A stretch of DNA of 64,000 bases from Gordius sp. MW1 (GCA_964036665.1 OZ038531.1:4464001-4528000), one strand, 5' to 3'. Counted from the stretch's first letter, positions 23,166-34,850 are shown. A program made the numbers and translations. Notes: generated from the letters alone by a model not told the origin.

Positions 23166-24890
23166 GCTTACGCCTTTTTAGAAATTATTCTAATATATGA
23201 GGCCTACACCCTCGCAAAAAATTAAGTATTCATAAAGGTTTTATAGTGTTTTTTACAAAAATTAAGATTGTTAACCATTTTACTTAAATCTAAGGTCGAA
23301 TAAGGCGATATTTGCAAACTATCGTCTGCATTATTACCCCTGAATATACTTTGGCATCAAAGCTTAGATTTTTTAGTAAAAATTGATTTTATATTATTAA
23401 TTGGAATTCGTGACAATTATTGTTTTAAACCTTTTTAAAAACGCTGAAATCAATCACAATTCACCCGTCATTTATACCACTAATCGGTATTAGGGAGTTG
23501 AACTTTCTTATATAAACTTATAGATTGTATAACGAGAAAAATTGATACTAATTACATTACTGTTTCTATATGGCATTGTCTGATCCCTTAACTAATTGAT
23601 TAATTTTGAAAATTTACGATACGCCAAAATATTTGTTCAACGTTTCCCTCCAGGATTTTCATTAACAACTTGACGGTTGTTCCAAAGTTTAGTGTGGAAT
23701 GAACTATCAAAATTAATTTTCGCTTAAAAGCTACACCTGTAAATTCAATACGAAAAACAATTATTATGTTTATTGGAAATTTCAGACATTTCGAAATCTG
23801 CAGCTAAACATTTTTCTTGTTGCTCTACATGTTGCCCATTATATATCTCAACTTTTCTTAATTATTGCCATTTTAAGTAACAATAAATAATCGATTAGCC
23901 ACCTCGAACTATAAACCAAAGATCAGACCGTTTATTGATTATATAAGAATTTTAAAAGCGGGATATAGTAAAAAGTTGGCGTAGTTTCAAGTAGGATTAA
24001 GTTAAAATGGGTTAGTTTTCGACTCTAGTTTAAATTACAAGCGTTATTATTATTATTTTTTTCCACAGCGGCTGATCTTAAAGCATAAAAATTTATCCCC
24101 TCCACTCCCGCCCCCTAATACAATAATGACGTATTGATTTTACAGGGAGGGAAGGGAGAGAGTTATTAATAGCTATCTAATTCTATTGATTCAAACGCGA
24201 TAAATAAAATATGCAAAATATCGTGCAACCCCCCCCCCACCCATCCCTCTAGGCAAGGATATATTACTCCGGCGTGGAAAACTATTGATTTTATAGGGAG
24301 GGAGGGAGAGGAGATGTCAATTTATTGATTTTGCTCAGTATGAGGGCATTATAGATTTGATGACTTAGCTCGGAAATTCTCCAATATACCCTTGAATTTA
24401 TATATAAACGAAAATAAGCTTCTTTTATTCCCCACCCCGTCCATGTAATCAGGATATGTCTATTAAGACAAAATAAGGAATATAAGAAGTTAGCATTATA
24501 CATGATAAATATAGCGTGCACCATTTTAAATATGACAAACCAATAAAAATGACAAAAGATGGTATTAACTTTGTATCTTTATAATAACAAAATTCAATAA
24601 TATAAAAACATGCACCAATTTGTAAGTAAATATTTTTTATTAACGTATATAATCCAAATTCAATTTTAAAGTGCAAGTCAAGTAATAATCATAGTATAAT
24701 TTAATAAACTTCATATAGAAAAGTGTTTTTAAATTTTTGGAATTTATAAAAACGTTAATATTTAATTCGAAGGCATTTCATCAATTTTTTTTAAGGTTCG
24801 GATTGATAATTAACAAGTAATGGGTGGAGCTAAGGCTAAAAATTTTTTGCATATTTTGCCGGGCTTCCCATTTAGGTAATATATTGCTAT
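23166..24890. other. Intergenic DNA, no gene seen
   Basis: AT-rich. Two GGGAGGGAGGGAGAG-type purine tracts (about 24145-24160 and 24297-24315), each following TATTGATTTTA(C/T)A, suggest a decayed local duplication. No protein-like ORF. Confidence 0.4.
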
Positions 24891-24894
24891 GTTT

Positions 24895-25060
24895 ATCATG
24901 TAATAAATAATAATAGAAAATCAATATATTATAGATAATTTAGCAAATATAAATTATTATGAAAAAAGGGGGGCCGCAAAAAAATTATAAAATATTTGGG
25001 GGCGGGGGGTGGCCGCGTGTATAAAAAGGTTAAGAATAGGTGTTTTTTGATCACCAAATA
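24895..25060 (-). repeat. Repeat module shared with 51.58-51.75 kb, reverse orientation
   Basis: The minus strand reads TTTTTATACACGCGGCC, a C run, AAATATTTTATAATTTTTTTGCGGCCCCCC and TTCATAATAATTTATATTTG. Nearly the same sequence is on the plus strand at 51622-51704. It adjoins the family A array in this copy. Confidence 0.65.
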
Positions 25061-26695
25061 TTCAAGAATTTGATTCAGTATTTTATAATGATTTTGGGAG
25101 GAGCATTTTGAAAGTTTAGCATTTACTTAAAAACAATTTGGCCAATGGTGATTTTTTTTATTGGTCAGTATCAAGAGACGGTCTATAAATACATACGAGT
25201 CAAAAAATGACGAAAAAAAATTTCGAATCTCAATTTGGCCAATGGTCCTTTTTTCCATTGGTCAGCACCAAGATACGGTCTATAAATACATACGAGTCAA
25301 AAAAAACGAAAAAAAATTTCGATTCACATTTTGGCCAATGGTCATTTTTTCCATTGGTCAGCAGCCAGCGGACGACCAAAAAGCCATATTATCCATGGTA
25401 TTAACAAGAACAATATATTAATTTAATTAAAAGATAAATAAAAATTTTGCCCTCTCCGGGATTCGAACCCACATTAGTAAAGGCATAGGGTTTGGTAGGG
25501 GCACAGGGACCCGTATCAGTATAGGCATATGCCCTTGTAGGAGAGGCCATGGGGTAATTATCAATGTTAACCAATTCAAAAACGAAAAAAATATTTCGAT
25601 TCACATTTTGGCCAATGGTCATTTTTTCATTGGTCAGTAGCCAGCGAACGACCAAAAAGCCATATTATCAATGGTATTGACAAGAACAATATATTAATTT
25701 AATTTAAAAAATAAATTGAAATTTTGCCCTCTCCGGGATTCGAACCCGCATCAGTAGAGGCATTTGTAGGGGCACAGGGACCCGTATCAGTAAAGGCATA
25801 GGCTTTGGTAAGGGGCACAGGGACCCATATCAGTAGAGGCTAGGCCCTTGTAGGAGAGGCCATGGGGTAATTATCAATGTTAATTTCGATTTATACTTTG
25901 GCCAATGGTCATTTTTTTATTGGTCAGTAGCCAGCGGACGACCAAAAAGCCATATTATCAATGGTATTAACAAGAACAATATATTAATTTAATTTTAAAA
26001 ATAAATAAAAATTTTGCCCTCTCCGGGATTCGAACCCACATTATTAAAGGCATAGGGTTTGGTAGGGGCACAGGGACGCGTATCAGTATAGGCATAGGCC
26101 CTTGTAGGAGAGGCCATGGGGTAATTATCAATGTTAACCAATTCAAAAACGAAAAAAAAATTTCGATTCACATTTTGGTTTTTTCATTGGTCAGTAGCCA
26201 GCGGACGACCAAAAAGCCATATTATCAATGGTATTAACAAGAACAATATATTAATTTAATTTAAAAAATAAATAAAAATTTTGCCCTCTCCGGGATTCGA
26301 ACCCACATTAGTAAAGGCAAAGGGGCACAGGGACCCATATCAGTAGAGGCATAGGCCCTTGTAGGAGAGGCCAGGGGGTAATTATCAAGGTTAACCTATT
26401 CAAAGACGAAAAAATACCATAAATTGCATATAGCAATTAAAAATTTCAATTTATTTGGCCAATGGTCATTTTTTTCATTGGTCTGTAGCCAGCGGACGGT
26501 CAAAAATTCATTTTATCAATGGTATTAACAAGAACAAAATATTAATTTAATTTAAAAAAATTGAAAAAAAATTCGTCCCCTCCCTGGCTTGAACCCGACA
26601 CCTCCAGGTCACAAAGCTGGCGCCAATACTTGGTGGACGACGGACAACGGACGACGGACAACCAAAAACGAGCCCATAAATTGCATAGCAATTAA
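25061..26695 (-). repeat. Family A tandem array, about 1.6 kb, reverse orientation
   Basis: Read on the minus strand, it starts with TTAATTGCTATGCAATTTAT, GGGCTCGTTTTTGGTTGTCC, CCGTCGTCCACCAAGTATT and a tRNA-like part (GTGACCTGGAGGTGTCGGGTTCAAGCC). Then come about seven units centred on GACCAATGAAAAAATGACCATTGGCC, several separated by GGTTCGAATCCCGGAGAGGGC. It ends in GACTCGTATGTATTTATAGACCGT and AATGCTCCTCCCAAAATCATT. Units vary from about 90 to 280 bp. Both ends and the block order match 47838-49400 on the plus strand. Confidence 0.85.
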
Positions 26696-26898
26696 TAAGT
26701 TGTCTATTTTTCCTATCAACCCTCCTTTATTTTGGCGGCGCAACAGTTGCAATGCAAATACAGGATGACATGCTATATCCACCCCTTTTATAAATTACAC
26801 ACATGTGTGCTGGCTGTGCATGGTGCTTTAGGTCTCTCTTCATATCCTTTATAGCGTTAAAATTTCTATAATTTAAAATTGATATATAACATTATACA

Positions 26899-27036
26899 GA
26901 GGGGCGGCTGCTCCCCTCTAAATCCGAAAATTTGTTGAAATTTATTAAAATTATCGGCTAAAAATATGTTCTTTTTGCCCTTCCCTAAATCATTATTGCC
27001 CCCCCCCCTCTATTTCCAATGCTGGCTACGCCTTTG
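26899..27036. mobile_element. CATGGGCGTAGCC-family MITE with decayed ends
   Basis: The interior CTAAATCATTATTGCCCCCC and the right part AATGCTGGCTACGCCTTTG belong to the family in reverse orientation. The left end starts at GAGGGGCGGCTGC and lacks the terminal repeat. Confidence 0.7.
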
Positions 27037-27490
27037 ACATTATATGACCAAAAAGTGGATTATCAGTGGTTAATTTTATCTGATCGGATGAACTTCATTT
27101 TGTAAACATTAGATGGAATTCCCATTCGACCACAACGGTAAGAATTAATTTTTTATAATTTTTTTAGTCGGCCCATATTTGTAAATTTTAAGAAGTTCAA
27201 ACCAAAGTTTTTAACTTTTGCGCATAATTTAAACCCACAAATCTAAATTATAAACAATTTTACATTTTTAGCCATCAATTTATTAATATAAAAAATTGAA
27301 AATTATTATTTCTTAACTGTGCGAAAATTTTTTATCTACCCACAAATTTAAGGCAATAAAAATAATATTCAGTTATTAATTTAAAAAATTGACATTTAAG
27401 CTATAACAATAAATAAATTTATTAAATGAATTTAATATTTCGATATCAAATGTTTATTGCAAAATTAACTCAATTTATTGGAAATACTTA
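27037..27490. other. Intergenic DNA, no gene seen
   Basis: AT-rich. No repeat or coding region recognised. Confidence 0.4.
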
Positions 27491-27502
27491 TATGACAAGA
27501 GC

Positions 27503-27675
27503 CATGGGCGTAGCCAGGGGGGGGCAGGCCCCCCCCCCCAAAGGCGAAATAAAAAATTTCAATGCAAAAACCCATAAAAATTAAAAAAGAATTAGGTTTT
27601 GCCCCCCCCCTCCCCTGATTGAACTTTTAAATGTTTTGCCCCCCCCCCCTAATTCAAAACCTGGCTACGCCCATG
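27503..27675. mobile_element. MITE with CATGGGCGTAGCC termini and 8-bp target duplication
   Basis: CATGGGCGTAGCCAGG at the left and CCTGGCTACGCCCATG at the right, a 16-bp perfect terminal inverted repeat with long G and C runs inside. The flanks ACAAGAGC and ACAACAGC agree at seven of eight positions. Confidence 0.9.
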
Positions 27676-27820
27676 ACAACAGCACCCAAAGATTTAATTT
27701 TGAAAAGTATATTTAAAAATATTTTTTATCGCCTTAAAAACCATCACTTTTTGGATAAACGTTACAGGAAGGAGAAGTGTAAAGAAAAGGCGGGAGGTCG
27801 ATTGTTCTTATTGCTTTATT

Positions 27821-27837
27821 AATATAATACTACGTCA
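27821..27837 (+). repeat. Left target-site duplication of LINE copy 1
   Basis: AATATAATACTACGTCA, repeated with one mismatch at 30886-30902 directly beyond the LINE 3' tail. Confidence 0.85.
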
Positions 27838-28081
27838 AACAATACTTACGACGGTCCCAAGTTCGTGTGCAAAAAGTGGAGGGTTGGCGTCAGGTCGGAA
27901 ACCGTCTATAAAAACCAACTCCAAAATTATGATAGTTTCAAACAAGATTTTACAAGAAAAGGCTAGGGCGTCCTCCACAAACGACGCGCACTGCATACCC
28001 TGACCGTGCAATGTGAAAAATACACTAGGGTCACTGCCCAACTCACAACAAAGGCGGTTAAGGATATTAGTTGTTGAAAGA

Positions 28082-28801
28082 ATGCGAATAACGTGTTGGA
28101 ATGTGGGAACGTTGACGGGGAAGAGCATCGAGGTCGTACAAATGCTAAAAAGAAGAAAGGTACACATCGCTTGCCTACAAGAGACGAGGTGGAACGGAAC
28201 GAAAGCTCGGGAATTAGGAGAAGGGTACAAGCTTTTCTACAGTGAGTCACCAAATCGTAGAAACGGGGTCGGTATCGTTCTAAGCGAATCTTTCAAGGAC
28301 AAGGTGGTTGAAGTCAAGCGTTGTTCAGACAGGCTAATGTGGGTGAAGATTGCAGATCAAGGGGGCTTCCTAACCGTTATGTCCGCGTATGCTCCGCAGA
28401 TTGGGTGTCCGGAATCAGAGAAAGACATATTCTTCGATTTATTGGAAAAGGAAATACAAGGAATAGGACAGGAAGAAAGGTTAATTATTCGGGCGGACTT
28501 CAACGCTCACGTAGGGAAAGATCGTCTCGGGTATGAACGCAATCATGGAAGATATGGGCATGGTCTGAAGAACAAAGAAGAGGAAAAACTTCTCCAAGTA
28601 TCCCAAGCATATGACATGGCGATCGTTAACACGTATTTTCAAAAACGCGAAGATCATATTGTGACCTATAGAAGTGGGACTGAATTCAGTCAATTTGACT
28701 ATTTGCTTATACGGCGAAAGGACTTATGGAGTATCAAGGATTGCAAAGTATTACCGGGAGAAGAAATCGCCAGGCAACATCCCCCTTGTTATGGATTTTG
28801 A
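28082..28801 (+). CDS. LINE endonuclease domain (EEP family)
   Basis: A 239-residue reading frame beginning MRITCWNVGTLTG. It holds the exonuclease-endonuclease-phosphatase landmarks: N in CWNVGTL, E in LQETRW, VMSAYAPQIG, the D and N of ADFNAHVG, VNTYFQKRE, D in FDYLLIR, and the terminal RQH. This enzyme nicks target DNA for target-primed reverse transcription. The frame closes at a stop soon after RQH, where relatives continue into the RT polyprotein, so the downstream part is cut off by a frameshift near 28790. It is part of the LINE, not a host gene. In-frame sequence extends upstream to 28013, but homology starts at the chosen Met. Confidence 0.85.
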   Translation: MRITCWNVGTLTGKSIEVVQMLKRRKVHIACLQETRWNGTKARELGEGYKLFYSESPNRRNGVGIVLSESFKDKVVEVKRCSDRLMWVKIADQGGFLTVMSAYAPQIGCPESEKDIFFDLLEKEIQGIGQEERLIIRADFNAHVGKDRLGYERNHGRYGHGLKNKEEEKLLQVSQAYDMAIVNTYFQKREDHIVTYRSGTEFSQFDYLLIRRKDLWSIKDCKVLPGEEIARQHPPCYGF

Positions 28802-30660
28802 CAGAAGAGTATTTCCCGAAAGAAGAAAGGTATATGAACCTCAAATTCGATACGAAAGGCTAAAGGATAAGTCGACGAACGAAAAATACCATCAAAAAGC
28901 CTCCTCACTCTTGGGTGCAAGGAAGTTGCAAAGGGACGTAGACGACGATTGGGAGACGTTATCTAAGGGCATTAAGGAAACAGCGATTCATGTTCTAGGA
29001 CAGACCAAAGGAGGCAAAGCTATGAATAGGGAACTATGGTGGTGGGATCAATCGGTTAAAGATTTCATCGAAAGAAAGAAAAATCTATATACATAGACGG
29101 TGGCATAAATCAAAAAAGTCGGAGGATTATCAAGAATATAGGGACGCAAAGAGGGCCACACAGAAGGCCGTTGCAATAGCAAAGAATGCCGCCTACACCG
29201 AGATGGCAAGCAAACTGGATCATAAAGGGGGCGATAGGCTTATGTACAAATTGGCCAAGATAAGGGAGAAGAAAAGTCGCGATGTCGGAGTTCTGAAAAT
29301 AGTCAAAAACGAGAAGGGTCAAACCTTATTCAAGCCGAAAGAAGTGATGGAAAGGTGGAAATTGAGAAACTTATGAATATAGCAAATGACAAGGATTCCC
29401 TTCCCAAAATTGAGCCAAATATAAGTATGGTCGAACTCTTTAAGGAGGATGAAGTTAGGACACAAATGAACAAGATGTAAAAAGGAAAAGCAAATGGCCC
29501 AGATGAAATGCCTATGGAAGCATTGTCGGATGTCATGAAGAAGGAGTCACCACAATGACTAACCTCCTTAACAAGATATTGGTAGAAGAGCGAATTCCTA
29601 ATCAATGGAGAGCAAGCACGATTATATCCTTATTTAAAGGCAATGGAGACCCTCAAGACTGTGGCAATTACAGAGGTATCAAGCTAACTTGCCACTCTTT
29701 GAAGCTTATGGAAAGGATCTTAGTAACAAGGCTGAAAAACGAGGTGGAAATATCGTCAATTCGGATTTGTGACCGGCAAATCCACAATCGACCCAATCTT
29801 CGCTCTAAGACAAATGATGGATAAATATGGTGAAATGAGGAAAGACCTACATATGGTTTTTATAGACTTGGAGAAAGCTTATGACACGGTTCCCCGCGAT
29901 TTAATATGGTGGTGCCTGAGGAAACAAAATATCCCTGACGCATATATCTTATGAAAAACATTTATGAAACCTCAAACTCATGCGTTAGGTAGACAGTTGG
30001 AAACTCTAAACCTTTTCGGGTTAAAATTGGATTACATCAAGGATCTGCTTTAAGTCCCTTTTTATTTAATATAATTATACACGATCGAAGGACATTCAAA
30101 AGTCATCGCCATGGTGTATGCTATATGCCGATGATATAATACTATGCGAGGAAACAAGGGAGAAGGTATTCGAAGAAGCCGAAAATTGATCAAAGCGCTT
30201 ACGATCAAAAAACGGTATTCATGGAAATGAACGTTACAGGCACCCTATCGCTGGATGACCATCTAAAGTACCTAAAAGTAGACAGATTCACATACCTCGG
30301 GTCGATGCTACATCAAGAGGGAGGTTGCGCAGCGGAAGTTAATGCCCGGATCCAAAAAGGATGGCTAAAATGACGAAGTATATCCGGTGTAAGTGCGACA
30401 AGAAAATGCCAATATGGTTGAGGAGCAAAGCTTACAAATCCATCGTAAGACCGGTGTTACTCTATAGAAGTGAAACATGGGCATTAAACACCACGGAAGG
30501 AAAGCTATTACAAGCCACAGAGATGAGAATGATACGGTGGAGCTTGGGGTATACTAAGCTTGACCATATGACGAATGACTTTCTCATCACAAAAATGGGT
30601 ATTCAACCTATGGCGGACATGATTAACGGAAATCGGCTAAGGTGGATGGGCATATACTAA
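28802..30660 (+). pseudogene. Broken reverse transcriptase of LINE copy 1
   Basis: Pieces in several frames lie in the expected order. First an RT N-terminal linker (ERLKDKSTNEKYHQKASSLL to ELWWWDQSVKDF, to 29096), then a stop and a shifted continuation (EDYQEYRDAKRATQKAVAIA). The palm follows with IPNQWRASTIISLFKGNGDP and GNYRGIKLTCHSLKLMERIL (29555-29720), and box A in FIDLEKAYDTVPRDLIWW (29860-29915). The YADD region near 30122-30145 is disrupted by a shift, and a thumb piece is MPIWLRSKAYKSIVRPVLLY (30400-30460). At least five interruptions, so no active RT. Confidence 0.8.
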
Positions 30661-30908
30661 GAAGGGACACGGATGACGTAAATCGAAAAGTACTGCACAT
30701 GGAGGTACCGGGGAAGAGAGGAAGAGGACGACCCCGTGTCACGTGGAAAGGGCAAGTCGATAAAGTTATGAAAACTAAAGAGATTACTCAAGACATACCA
30801 CTCAACGGTCAAGATGGAAGAAACTTATCAAAACAAACCCCACGAATGTGGGACCAAATAACTGATAAAGAAGAAGAAGAAGAAGAATATAATACTATGT
30901 CATCGTAA
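30642..30908 (+). pseudogene. C-terminal tail of the LINE polyprotein
   Basis: The frame carries the VEVPGKRGRGRPRVTWKGQV-like basic end that is typical of RTE polyprotein C-termini. It then runs into the GAA-rich 3' tail. Separated from the preceding RT piece by a frameshift at about 30655. Confidence 0.7.
30886..30902 (+). repeat. Right target-site duplication of LINE copy 1
   Basis: AATATAATACTATGTCA, matching 27821-27837 at 16 of 17 positions. Confidence 0.85.
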
Positions 30909-30918
30909 ACAAACAAAC

Positions 30919-31098
30919 TGTAGAGAGATAATTGGAGTGCGAAGTGCCTCAGGGGATACGTTATTTACCGATGTGTTGTCAATCAAATTACCGTTAATTG
31001 GTTGTAACTTATATATTTGTTTGATATACACGATATACTTACTTTCTATTTTTGTATTCCTTCGTAACGTGTATTAAAAAATATTCCCAGTCATAACA
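30919..31098 (+). repeat. 5' LTR (180 bp)
   Basis: Starts TGTAGAGAGATAATTGG and ends CCCAGTCATAACA. Aligned without gaps to 35141-35320 with seven substitutions. Confidence 0.93.
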
Positions 31099-31099
31099 G

Positions 31100-31117
31100 T
31101 GGCGACGTGAAGCAGAA
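31100..31117 (+). promoter_or_regulatory. Candidate primer-binding site
   Basis: TGGCGACGTGAAGCAGAA, one base after the 5' LTR. The TGGCGAC start is typical of Gypsy primer sites. Which tRNA it pairs with cannot be settled from the sequence. Confidence 0.6.
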
Positions 31118-31129
31118 ACCTACGCGGAG

Positions 31130-31676
31130 ATGCAGAAGTATAAAATAACGGAAAACATCGAAGCTTTTAAAACGCAATTTGAGCTATTCCTACGGAGCAA
31201 TAAGCCTGAGACATACGAGCAAAAAGCGGCTCTACTATTAACGAGCCTCGATGGGAGGCATTTCAATTAATATTAGAGGACTATAGACCTCAAGATTTGA
31301 CAGGAATTACATATGAAGATGATAAAAATCGGCTAATAAAATTATTCCAAAGGAATTCATGCGCGAAAGCAAAGAGGTTTAAATTTTTAAAGGTTCGACA
31401 AGGCCAGGGAGAGACGATAGACGCGTACGCAAATAGACTCAAGGCTGGAGCTAACAGCTTCAACTTCGGGAACGAAGAATTGCAGAACAGAATTGTTGAC
31501 CAATTTATTATAGGTTTAAGTGATAGAGGCTTACAGGCAAGGCTATTGGCAGAAAATTACATCAAATAGGACTTACGAGAGCTGGCGTTAACGGCCGAGA
31601 CGATAAATAGGGGGCTAAGCACCTTGCAGGACGGGTCCGAAGAGGCGTCGAGCGTAGTGGCGAGACGAGAAGCGTG
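31130..31676 (+). pseudogene. gag remnant of the Gypsy-type element
   Basis: Starts MQKYKITENIEAFKTQFELF. A one-base shift near 31260 moves the frame, which continues as EDYRPQDLTGITYED to LAENYIK, with stops at 31567 and 31674. The segment KVRQGQGETIDAYANRLKAG fits the retrotransposon gag (capsid) family. No CCHC zinc knuckle is visible before the protease. Confidence 0.75.
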
Positions 31677-31757
31677 ACCTGGGCCGGTCCGGATTCCCAG
31701 GTTAAACCATACTATAGATGTGTTAACAGTAGATATATATATTAATAACGAATCGAA

Positions 31758-32040
31758 TTGTTCCAATGTATCTTCGATACGGGCGCTACGGTATCGATAA
31801 TACCGGCGCGAAGATGGGTGAAGGAGATCCCATGCAACAAGGAGCCCGTCCTGACGGTGTACGCGTACGGCCACGAGGAAATAAAGATCGTAGCCCAGGT
31901 GCAAGCCGATGTCCGAATGGGTAACACGAGAAAACAGCTGTCGTTATTGTTAGCAGACGTAGCTGGGCCCCCGTTGTGCGGATTGATAAGATCCAAGAAT
32001 TCGAACCCGAAATCTGTCGACGAATTCGTTGAAACTCGAG
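31758..32040 (+). pseudogene. Aspartic protease of the Gypsy-type element
   Basis: MFQCIFDTGATVSIIPARRW carries the DTGA active-site box of a retropepsin. The domain continues to about QLSLLLADVAGPPLCGL and then shifts frame into the RT. Confidence 0.8.
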
Positions 32041-32047
32041 AGCTGCG

Positions 32048-33130
32048 GTGGAACGGTTCGCGGTCAATTACGTGGAAAGACCCAAGAATATGAAGTCCAC
32101 GATCCAGCACGTGGCGAAGCAATGGGATGGCCAGCTAAACGAATTCCTAAAAGCAGTCAAGGGAATAAAGGTGGAAGTACCGTTAAAAGAGGGCATAGAT
32201 CCCGTATTTATCCTCGCACGAAGGGTGCCGATGGCGTGGAAGAAAGAAGTAGAAGAAGAGCTTAATAAATGGGTCAGAGACGGGGTGATAGAACCAATCG
32301 ATTTCTCAAGATGGGCCAGTCCAGCGGTACCCGTAAAAAAAAGCGATGGGAGCTTACGATTATGCATAGATTACTGGTACCCCTTACCCAAAATCGACGA
32401 TTTGTTAAATAAACTCGATAACGCGTGTTGTTTTACTAAGTTGGACCTAACTAAAGCGTACCTACAGCTTGAATTAGATACAGAGACGAGCCAACGATTG
32501 ACTATCTCCAAGCACAAGGGCTTGTTTAAAGTTAACCGGATGCCTTTTGGCTTAAATTGTGCTGCGGCTATTTTCAATGGATCAAATATTAGAAGGCATG
32601 GAGGGAGTCGCGGTATACATTGACGATATACTAATTGGGGAAACGGAAAAAATCCACCGAGCGGTTGCTCAAAGTACTAGAAACGTTACAATAGTGGGTG
32701 TTTGTGCCAAACATTTCTAAGAGCATCTTGTGGGCTAAGGAAGTAACATTTTTGGGATACGTAATAAGTAACAAGGGGATTCATATCAACGACAATAGAG
32801 CCGAACTAGTCAAGCAGTGGAAAAATTTAACAAACAAAAATGAAATAAAATCGTTTCTTGGGTTAACAGCATATTTTTCAAAGTTCATTAAGGACTACGC
32901 CAAAATCGTGCACCCGATTCAGAAACTCATGAAAAAAACGTGACGTACCACTGGGGTGGAGAACAACAAGGCGCATTTGAAGCCATCAAGTCCGCGCTTA
33001 CGAAAGCCCCCGTACTGACATACTTTAATGGAGATTGGGAGAAGGATCCGAAAACGCGGCAGATTTCTTGTGCGAGGCAGAAGACTCGAAAAAACCATTT
33101 ATATCAATGGACGTAGTGAGACAACACACC
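32048..33130 (+). pseudogene. Reverse transcriptase and RNase H remnant of the Gypsy-type element
   Basis: RT motifs occur in order: PVKKSDGSLRLCIDYWYPLP, CFTKLDLTKAYLQLELD, FKVNRMPFGLNCAAAIF, then after a shift VAVYIDDILIGETEK (catalytic YIDD, about 32610), and after another shift KEVTFLGYVISNKGIHIN and KSFLGLTAYFSKFIKDYAKI (to 32943). After a stop, YHWGGEQQGAFEAIKSALTK marks the start of the connection/RNase H region, but most of RNase H is missing. Not functional. Confidence 0.85.
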
Positions 33131-33239
33131 TTGGATGATCCGGGCGTCAGTTAAAAGAGTGGATTAGAGGTAAACAAAACACAATGGTCACTTATGGTCT
33201 AAACGCTCCTACGAAAAACACCTGCCAAAGTTACATGAA

Positions 33240-34039
33240 GCAAAATAATAATATTTTACAAAGGGCGAGGGATATTAATTCCGGCTAAGTTAAGAGGAGC
33301 GGTACTCCAAAGACTACATAGGGGCCACGTGGGTATCAAGCAAATGCAAGAAATGGCGTGGCAGTATATATGGTGACCTACTCTCGACGATGACTTATTG
33401 AGCGTAACGAAAGGGTGCCGGAATTGCAATTACACTGCCGCGGCGGCGAAGAAGGCACCGTTGATAGAGTGTCAACCTAGCCATATACCGTGGGTTCAAG
33501 TACATATCGATATCATGGGTCCTCTCAAGGGTAAGTCATACCTGGTGATGGTGGACAATAGCTCGAAATGGGTAGGTGTTTAAATTAGAAGACACCACAT
33601 TGACCATTATTATAAAAAAAGCCGAAACGTTTGCTTGATTTGTAAATCCACCATGGTTAATATCAGATAACGGCCCGCAATTCAAAGGGCAGGAATTACA
33701 GAAGTTTTGCAAAATGAGAGAGAATAATCAGCGATGGACAGCCCCTTACCATCCTGCGTCTAACGATCTGGCAGAAAGGTATGTACTATTAATTAAAGAA
33801 GCGATTATTAGAAACGAGTCGGAAGTAGGACTAAGTAAATTTTTGGAAAACTACAGATCTACAAAACACCCCACAACCAACAAAATCCCAGCAGAGGTGA
33901 TGCTAAAAAGGCGTATGCGAACCGAATGGGAGGTATTGATGGAAACCGTACCACAACAATGGTTAGATACCGGGAACCCGCAGATGTTCAACGTAGGAGA
34001 CTTGGTTGGTGTACGCATGTTTTTGGGACCAAGCAAATG
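33240..34039 (+). pseudogene. Integrase of the Gypsy-type element, 5' part
   Basis: The HHCC zinc domain is recognisable as LHRGHVGIKQMQEM (two His) and GCRNCNYT (two Cys, about 33415-33440). The catalytic core follows across frameshifts and stops: first Asp in VHIDIMGPL, second in ISDNGPQF (about 33662-33685), and Glu in NDLAERYVLLIKEAI (about 33765-33805). The frame GVRMFLGPSKWVE is then cut by the hAT-like insertion. Confidence 0.82.
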
Positions 34040-34047
34040 GGTAGAAG
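34040..34047 (+). repeat. Left 8-bp target duplication of the nested hAT-like element
   Basis: GGTAGAAG, matching AGTAGAAG at 34851-34858 at seven of eight positions. Confidence 0.75.
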
Positions 34048-34850
34048 AGGTAAGCGCGGGCCTAATTTTTTATTCACGGCCCGCCCACTCACGGTAGTAT
34101 TAAAAAAAATTCACTCCCACTCACGCTTACCACTAAAAATTTTTTGACCCGACCCGCCCGCTCACGAAAGGTAATATTTTGATTCACGCACGTCACGCCC
34201 GAAAATTCACGGTGTTTTTAAAATTTTCAAAATTGGTTAGATCTTTGAGTTTAATTGTTAATAAAGAAATAATTATTATATATTAATATAATATTATAAA
34301 TTCTACTCCTTCACTACTCATACATTACATTAAAGCATTTATTACAAATGATAAAAAGTAAAAACTTTCAATGACATTTGTAAATACTAAAATTTATAAT
34401 TTAATGCGAAGAATTACATATTCATTGTAAAATAATTTATATAATAATAAAATACTTGAAAGAAGATCACTATATACATGTAAATAAGCTTGTTGATAAA
34501 TTTGATTTGAATTTGAACATATAAATTTTTAAAAAAAAGCTAGCAAAAGTAAAAATAGGTTCTGGATGTTGTTTATAAAATGCCAAAGATTTTATGTTTT
34601 CAAAAACTAATCGTTTTTTTAATAAATTAAATAATATATATTATTTTAAAAATTATAAATCTGCAAATTTATATTAATAAAAAACAATTTTAAAAATTAA
34701 AATTTCCGTGATTTATGGAAATTTGTGTTCACGCCCACTCACGCACGGGGAAAATTTTGGAAAGGCCCGTCACGCCCAGTCACGCCTAATAATTTAAAAT
34801 TTCTTCAAAATCACGCCTCACGCGTAATTTCACGGCCCGCGCCCACCTCT
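34048..34850. mobile_element. Non-autonomous hAT-like element nested in the integrase region
   Basis: 803 bp. The left end AGGTAAGCGCGGGCC and the right end (reverse complement AGAGGTGGGCGCGGGCC) form imperfect inverted termini of the hAT type. Subterminal GCCCG and CACTCACG repeats crowd both ends. The 600-bp AT-rich middle has no coding capacity. The 8-bp flanking duplication fits hAT. Confidence 0.82.

Larger units (their letters stand above)
27838..30885 (+). mobile_element. RTE-like LINE retrotransposon, near full length (copy 1)
   Basis: A 3.05-kb element bounded by a 17-bp target duplication. It has about 245 bp of 5' leader, an apurinic-like endonuclease, a broken RT and a Gly-Arg-rich C-terminus (GRGRPRVTWKG, about 30720-30755), and ends in AAGAAGAAGAAGAAG. 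The endonuclease resembles the proteins often labelled craniofacial development protein 2-like in animal genomes, which are RTE-type elements. Several frameshifts and stops after the endonuclease make it non-autonomous. Confidence 0.9.

Noticed and set aside
27835-28253. Minus-strand ORFs of 131 and 96 codons
   Set aside because: Antisense shadows of the LINE 5' region and endonuclease.
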